From positions 1-64,000 of the forward strand of contig JACKNN010000004.1 of the NCBI GenBank assembly GCA_024234855.1: a DNA stretch of 64,000 nt, written 5' to 3'. Positions within the stretch are counted from its first letter, which is position 1. Every line of letters begins with the position of its first letter. The translations under genes and the position numbers were made by a program. Below are positions 35,690-44,644 of the stretch, in pieces. This DNA comes from Pseudomonadales bacterium (GTDB lineage: Bacteria; Pseudomonadota; Gammaproteobacteria; Pseudomonadales; Halieaceae). The notes under the pieces are model-generated. The model made no database searches. It was given only the letters and a program-made list of their open reading frames with translations, and had not been told where the DNA came from.

Positions 35690-36849
35690 CAGAACACCTC
35701 CGCCGGGTCGGCCGAGCGCAGCTTGCGCATCGCCAGCAACGCCGATACCGCGCACATCGCTATTGTCAGGGCCAGCACCATCGCCCCGCGCTCAGGTGTC
35801 ATCAGCACCGGCAGGTTGGTGGCATCCCGGGCCTGCGAATACACCAGCAGGCTGGCAAAATAGCCCGGGATATACCCCAGCACCGCCAGGATTACCGCCT
35901 CGGCAAGGACCAGGCGCGAGAGAAAAAAATGGGAGTAACCCATCGCCTTCATCGTCGCGTATTCGCGCAGGTGGTCCTGCACATCCGAGAACAATATCTG
36001 GTAGACGACGATCAGGCCCACCGCGAGCCCCATGGCGACACCCAGCCCGAACACGTAGCCGATAGGTGTGTTGTTACTCCAGTAATCCACCTCGTGCCGG
36101 ATGAATTCGTCGCGGGTCAGGACGACGACATCCCCCGGGATACCCGCCACGATACTGTCGCGCACTGCGAAGGCATCCGCACCGGGGTCGAGTGTTACCA
36201 GCCCCAGTTCAATCCGCGAGGCCGAGCGGTCGGAAAAGATGCGGCGAAAGTTCAGGTCACTGGTCACGATGCTGCCATCAATGCCGAACGACGTCCCCAA
36301 CTCGTACAGACCGGCAACACTGACGTCGCGCCCGTTGATCTCGGTGATGACCGCTGACCCGCCGTCCACCATATCGGCTATCGGCCCAAACTCTGACCGC
36401 GACAGCCGGTCGAATAACACCCTGTCCGGCAGCCGCAACTGGCTCACCTGCGAGCTGTCACCGGCCAGGGCAAAACCGCTGTTCATGGGATCAAAGCCCA
36501 TGACGTAGATGTTGCGGGTCTGCAGCGGGTCGACCGGGTTGCGCCACTCGGCAATGCCGATATACACCGGGGTGACCGACTCAACGCCAGCAAAGCCCAG
36601 GGCCTGGTAGAGCCGGTTGCGCGGAAACCCCGGCGGGTTGACCAGATACGTGGTTTTGGGACTGATAACAGCCAGGTCATAACCCAGCGCCGTGTGCCAT
36701 CGCACCGAGCTGTCGTATAACGCCTGCCGGAATCCCAGCTGGACAAAAATCAGCACCACCGCGAACGCAACCCCGAGGACTGCCGCCAGCAGGCGCAGCT
36801 TCTGGTGGCTGATCTGCAGCCACGCGATGCGTGCAGGCCCGAGTTTCAA
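35689..36849 (-). CDS. DevC-like ABC transporter permease (FtsX fold)
   Basis: A 386-residue MacB/FtsX-type permease. It has one N-terminal membrane helix (KLRLLAAVLGVAFAVVLIFVQLGF), a large periplasmic domain (about residues 45-260) and three C-terminal helices (YVFGLGVAMGLAVGLIVVYQILF and others). The SDVQDHLREYATMKAMGYSHFFL segment is typical of DevC. DevC works with the DevA ATPase and DevB adaptor to export glycolipids or related molecules through an outer membrane TolC partner. Start and stop codons overlap both neighbours, so devB-devC-devA form a tight operon. The cargo here is unknown. Confidence 0.88.
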   Translation of the reverse strand: MKLGPARIAWLQISHQKLRLLAAVLGVAFAVVLIFVQLGFRQALYDSSVRWHTALGYDLAVISPKTTYLVNPPGFPRNRLYQALGFAGVESVTPVYIGIAEWRNPVDPLQTRNIYVMGFDPMNSGFALAGDSSQVSQLRLPDRVLFDRLSRSEFGPIADMVDGGSAVITEINGRDVSVAGLYELGTSFGIDGSIVTSDLNFRRIFSDRSASRIELGLVTLDPGADAFAVRDSIVAGIPGDVVVLTRDEFIRHEVDYWSNNTPIGYVFGLGVAMGLAVGLIVVYQILFSDVQDHLREYATMKAMGYSHFFLSRLVLAEAVILAVLGYIPGYFASLLVYSQARDATNLPVLMTPERGAMVLALTIAMCAVSALLAMRKLRSADPAEVF

Positions 36850-37622
36850 GGCGTGATCTCGACCTCGACCTGCAGATTGGTCAGGTGGCTGACCGCATTG
36901 GGGTCATCGAGCAGGATATGCACCTCTATCACCCGGGCATCGGCTTGCGCCACCGGATCCAGGCCCAGCACATCCATCCGGCCGACCTTGAGACCAATGC
37001 TCTCCACCGTGCCGCTCAGGGGCGCGGGCAAGGCAGGGCTGAGCACGCGGGCCTGCTGGCCCGGTTTGACGTTGATAATGTCCGTTTCGTAGACCTCGGC
37101 CACGGCGTACATCTTGTCGGTGCGCCCCAGTTCCACGACCCCTTCCACACCAATCCGCTCGCCGGGCCGGGCGTGCACATACAGCACCTGGCCTTTTTGC
37201 GGGGCAACGACGGTTGACAGCGCCACCATGGCATTGGCCGCGGTGATCGCCGCCTCAGCCGCCTTGACGTTCAGTTCCAGGTTTTCGACAGTGGCAGCCG
37301 AGGACGCCACGGCCCGGGACAGTTTGACCTCCCTGGCAAGCTTCTTCCTTGCGTTGTCCAGTTCCGCCTGTAGCCGAGCCTGGTCGGCCTTGCGCACCGC
37401 GTAGGAATCCAGGATTGCGATCAACTGCCCCTCCTCCACCCAGTCTCCGGCATTCACCTTCAACTCCATGATGACGGACCCGACACCCGAGGGTCCCGCC
37501 AGCCGCACAACCCCGCCGGCCGGCTCGATACGGCCGAGGCTGGTTATCCCGCGCGCTGCCGATTGCGCCAGCGATGTCAGGGTAAAAAGCAGGGTAAACA
37601 GGAGTACAGCGAGGATGCGCAT
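36846..37622 (-). CDS. DevB-like HlyD-family membrane fusion protein
   Basis: A 258-residue periplasmic adaptor with an N-terminal signal/anchor (MRILAVLLFTLLFTLTSLAQS). A barrel-lipoyl half motif VIMELKVNAGDWVEEGQLIAILDSYAV comes next, followed by a short coiled-coil hairpin (about residues 80-130) and the second lipoyl half VVAPQKGQVLYVHARPGERIG. It links the DevC permease to an outer membrane channel; no tolC is present in the window. The stop overlaps the devC start by 4 bp. It is the first gene of the exporter operon and is divergent from the glycosyltransferase-like gene at 37761. Confidence 0.85.
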   Translation of the reverse strand: MRILAVLLFTLLFTLTSLAQSAARGITSLGRIEPAGGVVRLAGPSGVGSVIMELKVNAGDWVEEGQLIAILDSYAVRKADQARLQAELDNARKKLAREVKLSRAVASSAATVENLELNVKAAEAAITAANAMVALSTVVAPQKGQVLYVHARPGERIGVEGVVELGRTDKMYAVAEVYETDIINVKPGQQARVLSPALPAPLSGTVESIGLKVGRMDVLGLDPVAQADARVIEVHILLDDPNAVSHLTNLQVEVEITP

Positions 37623-37760
37623 CTGGAAAAAATCCGCTTAAAATTATTGCAGCCATACTACAGCCTTCCCGCGCATTGGCAACATCGACAGCCTTTGCAA
37701 CTTTGTTATCGCCTGCCGATCCCCTAAACTATCCCCCCCCAACAAACACACGGAAGCCCG

Positions 37761-39605
37761 ATGACCGACAGCGCAGGCACCCTGAACACGGATACCCCGG
37801 CGGGGCTGGTCGCCTTTGCCGATTGTGAACTGATTGCAATCAATCCCGCGATTATGCTGGTAATCAATCGGCGCAACGGCAACCAGCAGATCATCTCGCC
37901 CCAGGTGGTGGAGGGCCTGACCAACTGCACCACTTTCAATACCATAGCGGGCCACGCCGCACTCCTGGCAAATACCCGCCCGGAGCTCAAGGGCAAACAG
38001 GAGATGGCGGCCGCCGCCCTGAACAACCTGCGATCCGCGGGGATGCTGCTGGAAGCCGGGGACATCTGTGCCGGGCTGGCGTCGCCCACGGCGCGACAAC
38101 CGGCCCCCACCCGCGTATTTGTCATCACCTGTGACCGACCGGCGGCGGTGGAACGACTGCTCGAATCGATGCTGCGCACCAGCAAGCTCAGCCAGCACGA
38201 TGCGCTGTTCCTGGTAGATGATTCACGCCAGCCAGCCAATCGCGAGGCCAACCGTGAGGCAGTGGCAAGGTTCAACCTGCGCAGTCCCAGGGACATGTTC
38301 TACGTGGGAGAGACGGCGCAGGAGGAACTCCGGTCGGGCCTGGCCCAGGCACTGCCCGCACACGCCGAGGGCATACGATTCCTGCTGGACCGCTCCGTAT
38401 GGGAAGGGAAGAAAACCTACGGGCGCTCACGCACCCTGTGCCTGCTGCTGTCAGTCGGTTACCGGGCGCTGGTGATGGACGACGACATACTCTGCCAGGC
38501 GGTTCTTCCGCCAATAACAGAAAGCGGGGTAGGAATAGGCAGTGGCGGTATGCGCAAAGCCACCTTTTATCCCAGTGAGGCGGAGCTTTTGCGCAGCGGC
38601 AAACCCGCCGACTTCGACCCGCTCGCCGGGCATGCGAGCCTGCTGGGCAGTACGCTTGAACAGGCCCTGCGGCAGGCCAACAACGGGCCGCTGCAGGCGC
38701 CGCAACTGGCCGGTGTCAATGCGGCGCTGGCGAATGTCTTGCAGCCCGACTCCCCCGTGCTGGTCACCCAGTGCGGTTCCCTGGGCGACCCGGGCACCGG
38801 CGGCGTCCACTGGGCCATGCACCTGGGGGAAGATTCTGTCCAGCGCCTGCTGGCGGCACCGCACGGCTGGACCGCGGCCATCGAAAACCGGCTGACCTGG
38901 CTTGGCAGCACCCGCACCAATTTCTTCAAAATGCCCTTTATGTCGCAGCTGACCGGCCTCGATAACAGCCATCTGCTGCCGCCCTACTTCCCCGCCTTTC
39001 GCGGCGAGGACGCCCTGTTCGGGGCCATGCTGGTCGCAATGCATCACCACAGCGTCTCGCTGGAATACCCCTGGTCGGTGCCGCACCTGCCACTGGAGTC
39101 ACGCAACTTCAATATCCAGCAGCCAGTGGCGGTCGCCGGTGGCATACCGCTGTTTGCCCGCTACCTGACCGAACATATCGACTACAAGGACACGACCGAT
39201 CCGCAGCACAACCTGAACTTCCTCGCCCAGGATGCCCTGCGCATGGCGGCCCGTGCCGATGCCGACCTGCTGCTGGACTATCGCGCGGAACTGGCCAGGG
39301 GCCTGGCCGTGCAACTGCACGCACTGCAAAGCCAGCAGGCCCACACGGAAAAATACCAGTCAGTCGAGTGGCAGGGCTACCTCGCCCGGGGGATAGATGC
39401 GATCCAGCAGGCGATCACCGCCAACCAAAGCCCGACCGGCATCAGGGGTATTCCTGAAAACGCCACCGAAGCGGAGCTACTGGGACAGTTCAGGACCATG
39501 GCCCGCGGCTTTGCCGCTGCCCTGGCGGGATGGGTCGAAATGCGCCAGGTCGCCGCTGCCCTGACGGACCAGATGATCAGTTCGAACAGCATTCTGCCGC
39601 GCTGA
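37761..39605 (+). CDS. Glycosyltransferase-like protein of unknown function
   Basis: A 614-residue cytoplasmic protein. Residues about 20-105 form a small alpha-beta region (ELIAINPAIMLVINRRNG..., NNLRSAGMLLEAG) faintly resembling the PqqD/RRE winged-helix fold; this is a weak inference. From about residue 117 a GT-A-like Rossmann start appears (RVFVITCDRPAAVERLLES), with LVDDS at 151-155 and LVMDDDI (237-243) as a possible DXD metal motif. A FRGEDALFGAML segment at about 415 resembles the acceptor-side acidic motif of glycosyltransferases. The last about 130 residues are helical. It is 2 bp upstream of an exported hydratase-fold gene and divergent from the DevBCA exporter. I do not recognise a named family. 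Confidence 0.55.
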   Translation: MTDSAGTLNTDTPAGLVAFADCELIAINPAIMLVINRRNGNQQIISPQVVEGLTNCTTFNTIAGHAALLANTRPELKGKQEMAAAALNNLRSAGMLLEAGDICAGLASPTARQPAPTRVFVITCDRPAAVERLLESMLRTSKLSQHDALFLVDDSRQPANREANREAVARFNLRSPRDMFYVGETAQEELRSGLAQALPAHAEGIRFLLDRSVWEGKKTYGRSRTLCLLLSVGYRALVMDDDILCQAVLPPITESGVGIGSGGMRKATFYPSEAELLRSGKPADFDPLAGHASLLGSTLEQALRQANNGPLQAPQLAGVNAALANVLQPDSPVLVTQCGSLGDPGTGGVHWAMHLGEDSVQRLLAAPHGWTAAIENRLTWLGSTRTNFFKMPFMSQLTGLDNSHLLPPYFPAFRGEDALFGAMLVAMHHHSVSLEYPWSVPHLPLESRNFNIQQPVAVAGGIPLFARYLTEHIDYKDTTDPQHNLNFLAQDALRMAARADADLLLDYRAELARGLAVQLHALQSQQAHTEKYQSVEWQGYLARGIDAIQQAITANQSPTGIRGIPENATEAELLGQFRTMARGFAAALAGWVEMRQVAAALTDQMISSNSILPR

Positions 39606-39607
39606 CG

Positions 39608-40468
39608 ATGTACCGCCGACTGCGCCTTACGCTCCTCGCCGCCCTGGGCCTCGCCATCCTGGCCAACCCGGCGGGGGCGGCCTGCCTGTCCGACGACGAG
39701 ATCGCGCACCTGGTGGCGGCCTACCAGGCACTGCGCCCCGCACCCAACCCACAGGGGCTGACCGCCGCGGATGCGCAGTGCAGTCGCGATAAATTCAATA
39801 CCGCGCTCGAGGGTATCCTGGGCCAACCGGTGGGCTACAAGGCCGGGCTAACCAATCCCGCGGTGCAAAAGCGATTCCGCTACCATGCCCCGGTGCGCGG
39901 CACACTTTACGCACCGATGCTGCTGGCCAGCGGTGCCACGGTGCCCGCCGCGTTCGGGGCACGTCCCATGTTCGAGGCAGACCTGCTGCTGCGGGTGAGC
40001 GATGAGCGCATCAACCGGGCCCACAGCCCGGCCGAGGTATTGGCAGCTGTCGACCAGGTGATTCCCTTTATCGAATTGCCGGATCTGCTGGTAGTCGAGC
40101 CGGCCGCGCTCGATGGCGCGGCCATCACGGCCATCAATGTCGGCGCACGCCTGGGAGTGATGGCCGCGCCCATCGCGGTGCACGCCAACCCCGCTTTCCT
40201 CGATGCGCTGCAATCCATGCAGGTGATCGTGCGGGGAAACGGCGCTGAGCTCGATCGCGGCAGCGGCGCCGACGTGCTTGGCCACCCGCTCAACGCGGTG
40301 ATCTGGCTGGCTTCAGACCTGGCGCGCCAGGGCCTGGCACTCAAGCCGGGTGACCTGGTCAGCCTGGGATCCTTTTCCCGCCTGCTGCGGCCGGAGCCCG
40401 GCCTCAAAGTGGAAGTCCAGTACCTCGGCCTGCCCGGTGAGCCGCTGGTGGAAGTTATTTTTTTCTAA
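39608..40468 (+). CDS. Exported 2-keto-4-pentenoate hydratase/FAH-fold protein
   Basis: 286 residues from the ATG at 39608, which lies 2 bp after the preceding stop and begins a clear signal peptide (RLRLTLLAALGLAILANPAGA-A). The mature part resembles MhpD-type hydratases: GQPVGYKAGLTNPAVQKRF, ARPMFEADLLLRVSDERIN with the metal-type glutamate, IPFIELPDLLV and GHPLNAVIWLASDLARQG. MhpD-type enzymes act on aromatic meta-cleavage products in the cytoplasm, so a secreted member is odd. The substrate cannot be assigned. It is probably translationally coupled to the glycosyltransferase-like gene. Confidence 0.8.
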   Translation: MYRRLRLTLLAALGLAILANPAGAACLSDDEIAHLVAAYQALRPAPNPQGLTAADAQCSRDKFNTALEGILGQPVGYKAGLTNPAVQKRFRYHAPVRGTLYAPMLLASGATVPAAFGARPMFEADLLLRVSDERINRAHSPAEVLAAVDQVIPFIELPDLLVVEPAALDGAAITAINVGARLGVMAAPIAVHANPAFLDALQSMQVIVRGNGAELDRGSGADVLGHPLNAVIWLASDLARQGLALKPGDLVSLGSFSRLLRPEPGLKVEVQYLGLPGEPLVEVIFF

Positions 40469-40556
40469 AGGCGAACGCGTGGGTTACGCCCGCACTTTCT
40501 CGCGTTAGAATCAATAATCCGCCATCGGCGAACTGCTACGGAGAGCTTACCCTGTT

Positions 40557-41531
40557 ATGACCCTGGCGTTTATCGCAATTGCGTTCGGCCTGGCCGTGCT
40601 CGTCTGGAGCGCGGACAGATTTGTCGAGGGCTCCGCCTCGGCGGCCCGGCATTTCGGCATGCCGCCGCTGCTGATCGGTATGGTGATCGTGGGCTTCGGC
40701 ACCTCGGCGCCGGAGATGGTCGTCTCGGCACTCTCGGCCTCCCAGGGTAACCCCGGCATCGCGCTGGGCAACGCCTATGGTTCCAACATCACCAATATCG
40801 CGCTGGTACTGGGCCTGACCGCACTGATCAATCCCATCACCGTACATTCGCAGGTGCTGCGCAAGGAGCTGCCCATCCTCGCCGTCATCACCGCGCTGGC
40901 GGCATGGCAGGTCCGGGACGGATCGATCACCCGCCACGACGCGTGGGTACTGCTGGGGGTTTTCGTAGTGCTGATGGGCTGGACGATCTGGCAGGGCATG
41001 CGGGCAAATGCCGACTCACTGGGCCAGGAAATCGAGCAGGAACTGGACTCCAGGGGCATGCCGCTGGGCCGTGCCCTGCTCTGGATTGCCATCGGCCTGG
41101 CCCTGCTGATCGCCAGTTCGCGGATACTGGTTTGGGGGGCGGTGGAAATCGCCCATCACTTCGGGGTCAGCGACCTGATCATCGGACTGACGGTCATCGC
41201 CGTGGGAACCTCACTGCCGGAACTGGCGTCTTCGATCATAGCCGCCCGCAAGGGTGAACACGATATCGCAATCGGCAACATTCTGGGCTCCAACCTGTTC
41301 AACACCCTGGCCGTGGTGGGTATCGCCGGCATCATTTCACCGATGACCGTCGGGCCCGATGTGCTGACGCGGGACATCCTGGTAATGGCGGCGCTCACCC
41401 TCTCGCTGTTTATCATAGGAATAGGCCACTCGGGCCGACCGGGGCGGATCAACCGCCTCGAAGGCGCCGGGCTGCTGGCCTGTTACCTGGGGTACACGAC
41501 CTACCTGATCATGACCGTATTCATGCCGTAG
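40557..41531 (+). CDS. Calcium/sodium antiporter (CaCA family, YrbG-like)
   Basis: A 324-residue membrane protein with the two inverted alpha-repeats of CaCA exchangers. The first contains GFGTSAPEMVVSALSA and GNAYGSNITNIALVLG; the second contains AVGTSLPELASSIIAA and GNILGSNLFNTLAVVG. The paired acidic residues and GN..GSN motifs form the ion-binding centre. About ten membrane helices are predicted. It exchanges Na+ or H+ for Ca2+ at the inner membrane. It is 88 bp downstream of the exported hydratase gene and convergent with the small lipoprotein gene. Confidence 0.92.
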   Translation: MTLAFIAIAFGLAVLVWSADRFVEGSASAARHFGMPPLLIGMVIVGFGTSAPEMVVSALSASQGNPGIALGNAYGSNITNIALVLGLTALINPITVHSQVLRKELPILAVITALAAWQVRDGSITRHDAWVLLGVFVVLMGWTIWQGMRANADSLGQEIEQELDSRGMPLGRALLWIAIGLALLIASSRILVWGAVEIAHHFGVSDLIIGLTVIAVGTSLPELASSIIAARKGEHDIAIGNILGSNLFNTLAVVGIAGIISPMTVGPDVLTRDILVMAALTLSLFIIGIGHSGRPGRINRLEGAGLLACYLGYTTYLIMTVFMP

Positions 41532-41549
41532 CAACCCCGCATCGGGACG

Positions 41550-41897
41550 TTATTGCTTCAGTTTGTCGACTTCGTCAGCCGCTTTATCCGCCATATCGCT
41601 GGCAGCATCGGCCGCGTCATCCGCCGCTTCGCCGGCATCCTCGGCCATGGCATGCATGCTGTCGGCGGCCTCGTCGGCCATGTCGCCCGCCGAGTCAACC
41701 GCGTCCGCTGTCGCCTCCTTGGTCGCTTCCATCGCGTCGGCGGCCTGGTCAGCCACTTCGGCGGTTGCCTCCTTCACGGATTCGGTCGCCTTTTGCATCG
41801 ACGCTTTACTGCTGTCCACCGCTTCCTTGCTGCAACCGCTGGCCAACGCTGCAAGGCAAACAGCGCCAAAAGTCACCACGATTTTTCTGTAATCCAT
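41550..41897 (-). CDS. Small Ala-rich repetitive lipoprotein
   Basis: A 115-residue protein with a lipoprotein signal (IVVTFGAVCLAALASGC, Cys22). The remaining about 90 residues are almost entirely Ala, Asp, Glu, Met, Lys and Ser in a repeating pattern (ADEAADSMHAMAEDAGEAAD...) predicted to be a long amphipathic helix, like LEA-type or Lpp-like coiled-coil proteins. No enzymatic motif is present. It probably sits in the periplasm or at a membrane leaflet and may stabilise the envelope under osmotic stress. The position next to mscL fits that idea but does not prove it. Confidence 0.7.
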   Translation of the reverse strand: MDYRKIVVTFGAVCLAALASGCSKEAVDSSKASMQKATESVKEATAEVADQAADAMEATKEATADAVDSAGDMADEAADSMHAMAEDAGEAADDAADAASDMADKAADEVDKLKQ

Positions 41898-42093
41898 TGT
41901 TAATCTCCCTGATTTGATTGAATTGACGCCAAGCGCCGCGATAACCCCTGAACCGGGCAGGGGAAAACCGCAGGCCCCTACTGTAGCACGATTGGCAGCC
42001 GGGACTTGACCCCGGGGTGGCCATCCCCGCGCCTGTGGGTTATCTTTGAACCGCTACGCCCATGCGTAGACCGAATCCAGAGAGGACAAGTTC

Positions 42094-42549
42094 ATGCTGC
42101 AGGAATTCAAAAAATTTGCCATGCGCGGCAATGTGGTGGACATGGCGGTGGGTATCATTATCGGCGGGGCTTTCGGCACCATAGTGAAGAGCCTTGTGGC
42201 CGACGTGATCATGCCGCCTATCGGCCTGTTACTGGGCGGTGTTGATTTTTCCGACCTGTTTATCACGCTCAAGGATGGCGCCGCTGCGGGCCCCTACGCC
42301 ACCCTCGCGGCCGCCCAGGAGGCCGGGGCCGTCATCATAGGCTACGGGGTGTTTATCAATTCGGTGATCAGCTTTCTGATCGTCGCCTTTGCCGTTTTCC
42401 TGCTGATAAAAAGCATAAACAAACTGCAAAAGGAGGAGGAAGCCGCACCGGAGGAGCCCACCACCAGGGACTGCCCCTACTGCCTGAGCAGTATTGCCAT
42501 CAAGGCGAGCAGGTGCCCGAACTGTACCTCCGAGTTGGGCAATGCCTGA
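42094..42549 (+). CDS. mscL: Large-conductance mechanosensitive channel
   Basis: A 151-residue MscL. The first membrane helix region reads GNVVDMAVGIIIGGAFGTIVKSLVADVIMPPIG, a periplasmic loop follows, and the second helix is YGVFINSVISFLIVAFAVFLLIK. The C-terminus carries an extra CPYCLSSIAIKASRCPNCTSEL zinc-ribbon-like segment, seen in a subset of MscL proteins. It opens under membrane tension to release solutes during osmotic downshock. The next gene's possible TTG start (42550) immediately follows the stop, suggesting co-transcription. Confidence 0.96.
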   Translation: MLQEFKKFAMRGNVVDMAVGIIIGGAFGTIVKSLVADVIMPPIGLLLGGVDFSDLFITLKDGAAAGPYATLAAAQEAGAVIIGYGVFINSVISFLIVAFAVFLLIKSINKLQKEEEAAPEEPTTRDCPYCLSSIAIKASRCPNCTSELGNA

Positions 42550-42576
42550 TTGCCCGGTACTGCCGCGGCTGACAGC

Positions 42577-43032
42577 GTGAACGAGAAACTCACCCTGGGC
42601 TGGCGCGAGTGGCTCGCCCTGCCCGAGTTCGGTATCGCCCATATCAAGGCGAAGATAGACACGGGGGCGCGCACCAGCGCCCTGCATGCGTTTTATCTGG
42701 AACCTTTTACCCGGGATGACACGGCCTGGGTACGCTTTGGCATCCATCCGCGCCAGGGCTCCTCGGACGAGGTTGTACACTGCGAGGCACCGGTGGTAGA
42801 CCGCCGCACGGTTACCGATTCCGGCGGCCACCGGGAGGAACGCTACGTGATTCGCACCCTGGTCACCCTCGGGGAGCAGCCCGAGTCGGTCGAAATGACC
42901 CTCACCGACCGCGAAAATATGCGGTTTCGGATGCTGCTTGGTCGAACCGCCATGCGCGGCAAGTTCGTGGTCGACCCCGGGCGATCCTACCTGAGCCGGC
43001 CGAAACCCCCCAGAAAACGCCGCCAGGACTGA
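42577..43032 (+). CDS. RimB-like retropepsin-fold ATP-dependent zinc protease family protein
   Basis: About 151 residues, starting with GTG at 42577 (NEKLTLGWREWLALPEFGI); a TTG at 42550 is an alternative. The domain shows the aspartic-protease-like signature AKIDTGARTSALHA and the C-terminal RFRMLLGRTAMRGKFVVDP. This family (DUF785) is annotated as ATP-dependent zinc protease, and in Pseudomonas a member acts as RimB in the RimABK system that modifies ribosomal protein S6. The expected RimK ATP-grasp ligase is not adjacent here. The next gene is an aspartoacylase-like partner. Confidence 0.8.
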   Translation: MNEKLTLGWREWLALPEFGIAHIKAKIDTGARTSALHAFYLEPFTRDDTAWVRFGIHPRQGSSDEVVHCEAPVVDRRTVTDSGGHREERYVIRTLVTLGEQPESVEMTLTDRENMRFRMLLGRTAMRGKFVVDPGRSYLSRPKPPRKRRQD

Positions 43033-43109
43033 TATCGCCAACCGCTGAGGTGGGCGTATACTGCGCGCATCCCGGGATCCGGGCAGACTATTCCATCACG
43101 GGCGATTAC

Positions 43110-44168
43110 ATGGCGAAGAAAAAAGCGGACATACTGGTTATCGGCGGCGAGGAGATTCTGCCGGGTGAGCGCCGCAACATCGAGATTCCCGTGGCGCCCA
43201 CCTATACCCACGACACGCTGTCCATCAGCGTGCAGGTCGTACGCGGGAAATTGCCGGGACCGAAACTCTTTGTCTGCGCCGCCATTCACGGCGACGAGAT
43301 CAATGGCGTGGAGATCATCAGGCGGTTGCTCAAGAGCCCGCTGATGGACAAGCTCAAGGGCACACTGATCGCCATACCGATCGTGAATATCTATGGCTTT
43401 ATCCACCACACCCGCTACCTGCCAGACGGTCGCGACCTCAACCGGACGTTCCCGGGCTCTCCGCGGGGCTCACTGACCGGCCGGATAGCCGACGTTTTCA
43501 TGAAGGAGATCGTGGCCAACGCCACCCACGGCATCGACCTGCACACGGGTGCGCGCCATCGCAGTAACTTTCCCCAGATACGCGCGGACCTCGACGACCC
43601 GGTCACCCTGGGCCTGACCGAGGCATTCGGCGCACCGCTGGCCATCAATGCCAAAACCCGGGACGGCTCCCTGCGCCAGGTCGCATCCGATATGGGCGTA
43701 CCCGTGATCCTGTATGAATCCTGCGAGGCCCTGCGTTTTGATGAACTCCATATCCGCGCGGGGGAGATCGGTATCGTCAATGTGATGCGCCACCTGGGCA
43801 TGTTGCGCAAGCGCCGGGCCCACAACAAACCGCCGGTGATCGTCCAGAGCACACACTGGATCCGGGCACCGGAGAGCGGCGTGCTGCGGGTACTGGTGCC
43901 GCTGGGCGCGGAAGTGGCGGAGGGGCAGGTCATCGGCTTCATCGCCGACCCCCTTGGCACCCGGGAGGTCGACGTGATCGCCCACCAGGCAGGTATTGTC
44001 ATCGGCCGCACCAACCTGCCGCTGGTATACGAGGGCGACGCCCTGTTTCATGTCGCCAGCCTCGGCGCCAGGGCCACGTGGGAAGTGGAGGAGTTTCGCG
44101 ACGCGCTGGAGCCGACCGACGAAGAGATCGATTCGGAAGACCTCAGCAGCGCGCCGATCGCGGGCTAG
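43110..44168 (+). CDS. Succinylglutamate desuccinylase/aspartoacylase family protein
   Basis: 352 residues from the ATG at 43110, the usual family N-terminus (MAKKKADILVIGGEEI). The zinc carboxypeptidase-like fold is marked by VCAAIHGDEINGVEIIRRLL (His and Glu ligands), DLNRTFPG and GIDLHTGARHRSNFP. A C-terminal lipoyl-like barrel has APESGVLRVLVPLGAEVAEGQVIGFIADP. Such proteins accompany RimB-type proteases and RimK in many gammaproteobacteria. It lies 77 bp downstream of the RimB-like gene. Its substrate is not known, and a general arginine-catabolic AstE role is unlikely without ast genes nearby. Confidence 0.85.
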   Translation: MAKKKADILVIGGEEILPGERRNIEIPVAPTYTHDTLSISVQVVRGKLPGPKLFVCAAIHGDEINGVEIIRRLLKSPLMDKLKGTLIAIPIVNIYGFIHHTRYLPDGRDLNRTFPGSPRGSLTGRIADVFMKEIVANATHGIDLHTGARHRSNFPQIRADLDDPVTLGLTEAFGAPLAINAKTRDGSLRQVASDMGVPVILYESCEALRFDELHIRAGEIGIVNVMRHLGMLRKRRAHNKPPVIVQSTHWIRAPESGVLRVLVPLGAEVAEGQVIGFIADPLGTREVDVIAHQAGIVIGRTNLPLVYEGDALFHVASLGARATWEVEEFRDALEPTDEEIDSEDLSSAPIAG

Positions 44169-44177
44169 CAGGTCCCC

Positions 44178-44558
44178 TTACTGCCGGGAGAGGCCGGCCT
44201 CCCTGACCAGGCGCTCGTACTCCTTGCACTCGGGGGTCGTGACCCGGTCGGGATTCTGCAACTGCTCACAGGTGAGCGACTCCATGCTGCGAAGGCAGCC
44301 GACGGCGGGCTGGTAAAGCCCGTGATCGACCGGCACGTCCTTGATACCCTCGCGCATACTGGCGCACATATTGTCCAGCATGGGCGCCATCATCTCCCGC
44401 ATCTCGGGGGTCAGGTCCTGCTCTGCCATCTGCTCCAGGGCACAGCTTTTTACCGTATCGCACAAGCCCTGGGCCGAATCGCTGAGGTCGTCCGCGCTGG
44501 CGTGGCCAGCCAGCATGAACACCAGTACCGCCGGAACTACCGTTCTTTTACTGATCAT
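44178..44558 (-). CDS. Small exported hypothetical protein
   Basis: 126 residues from the ATG at 44558, which begins a signal peptide (MISKRTVVPAVLVFMLAGHASA-D). The mature part contains four to six cysteines (GLCDTVKSCALEQM, MLDNMCASM, VGCLRSM, LTCEQLQN, TPECKEY), implying disulfides in the periplasm. It also has a helical LTPEMREMMAPML segment. The longer upstream extension of the frame lacks signal features. I do not recognise a family. It is convergent with the aspartoacylase-like gene (9 bp apart) and divergent from the truncated PhyH copy. Confidence 0.65.
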   Translation of the reverse strand: MISKRTVVPAVLVFMLAGHASADDLSDSAQGLCDTVKSCALEQMAEQDLTPEMREMMAPMLDNMCASMREGIKDVPVDHGLYQPAVGCLRSMESLTCEQLQNPDRVTTPECKEYERLVREAGLSRQ

Positions 44559-44644
44559 TATCCCTATCCTTCCGTGTACTGATCCCCCAGCATAACCGCT
44601 ATTGCGCGTAATTTCAGCCGCGCCCGATATTATGACAAGCCCTC

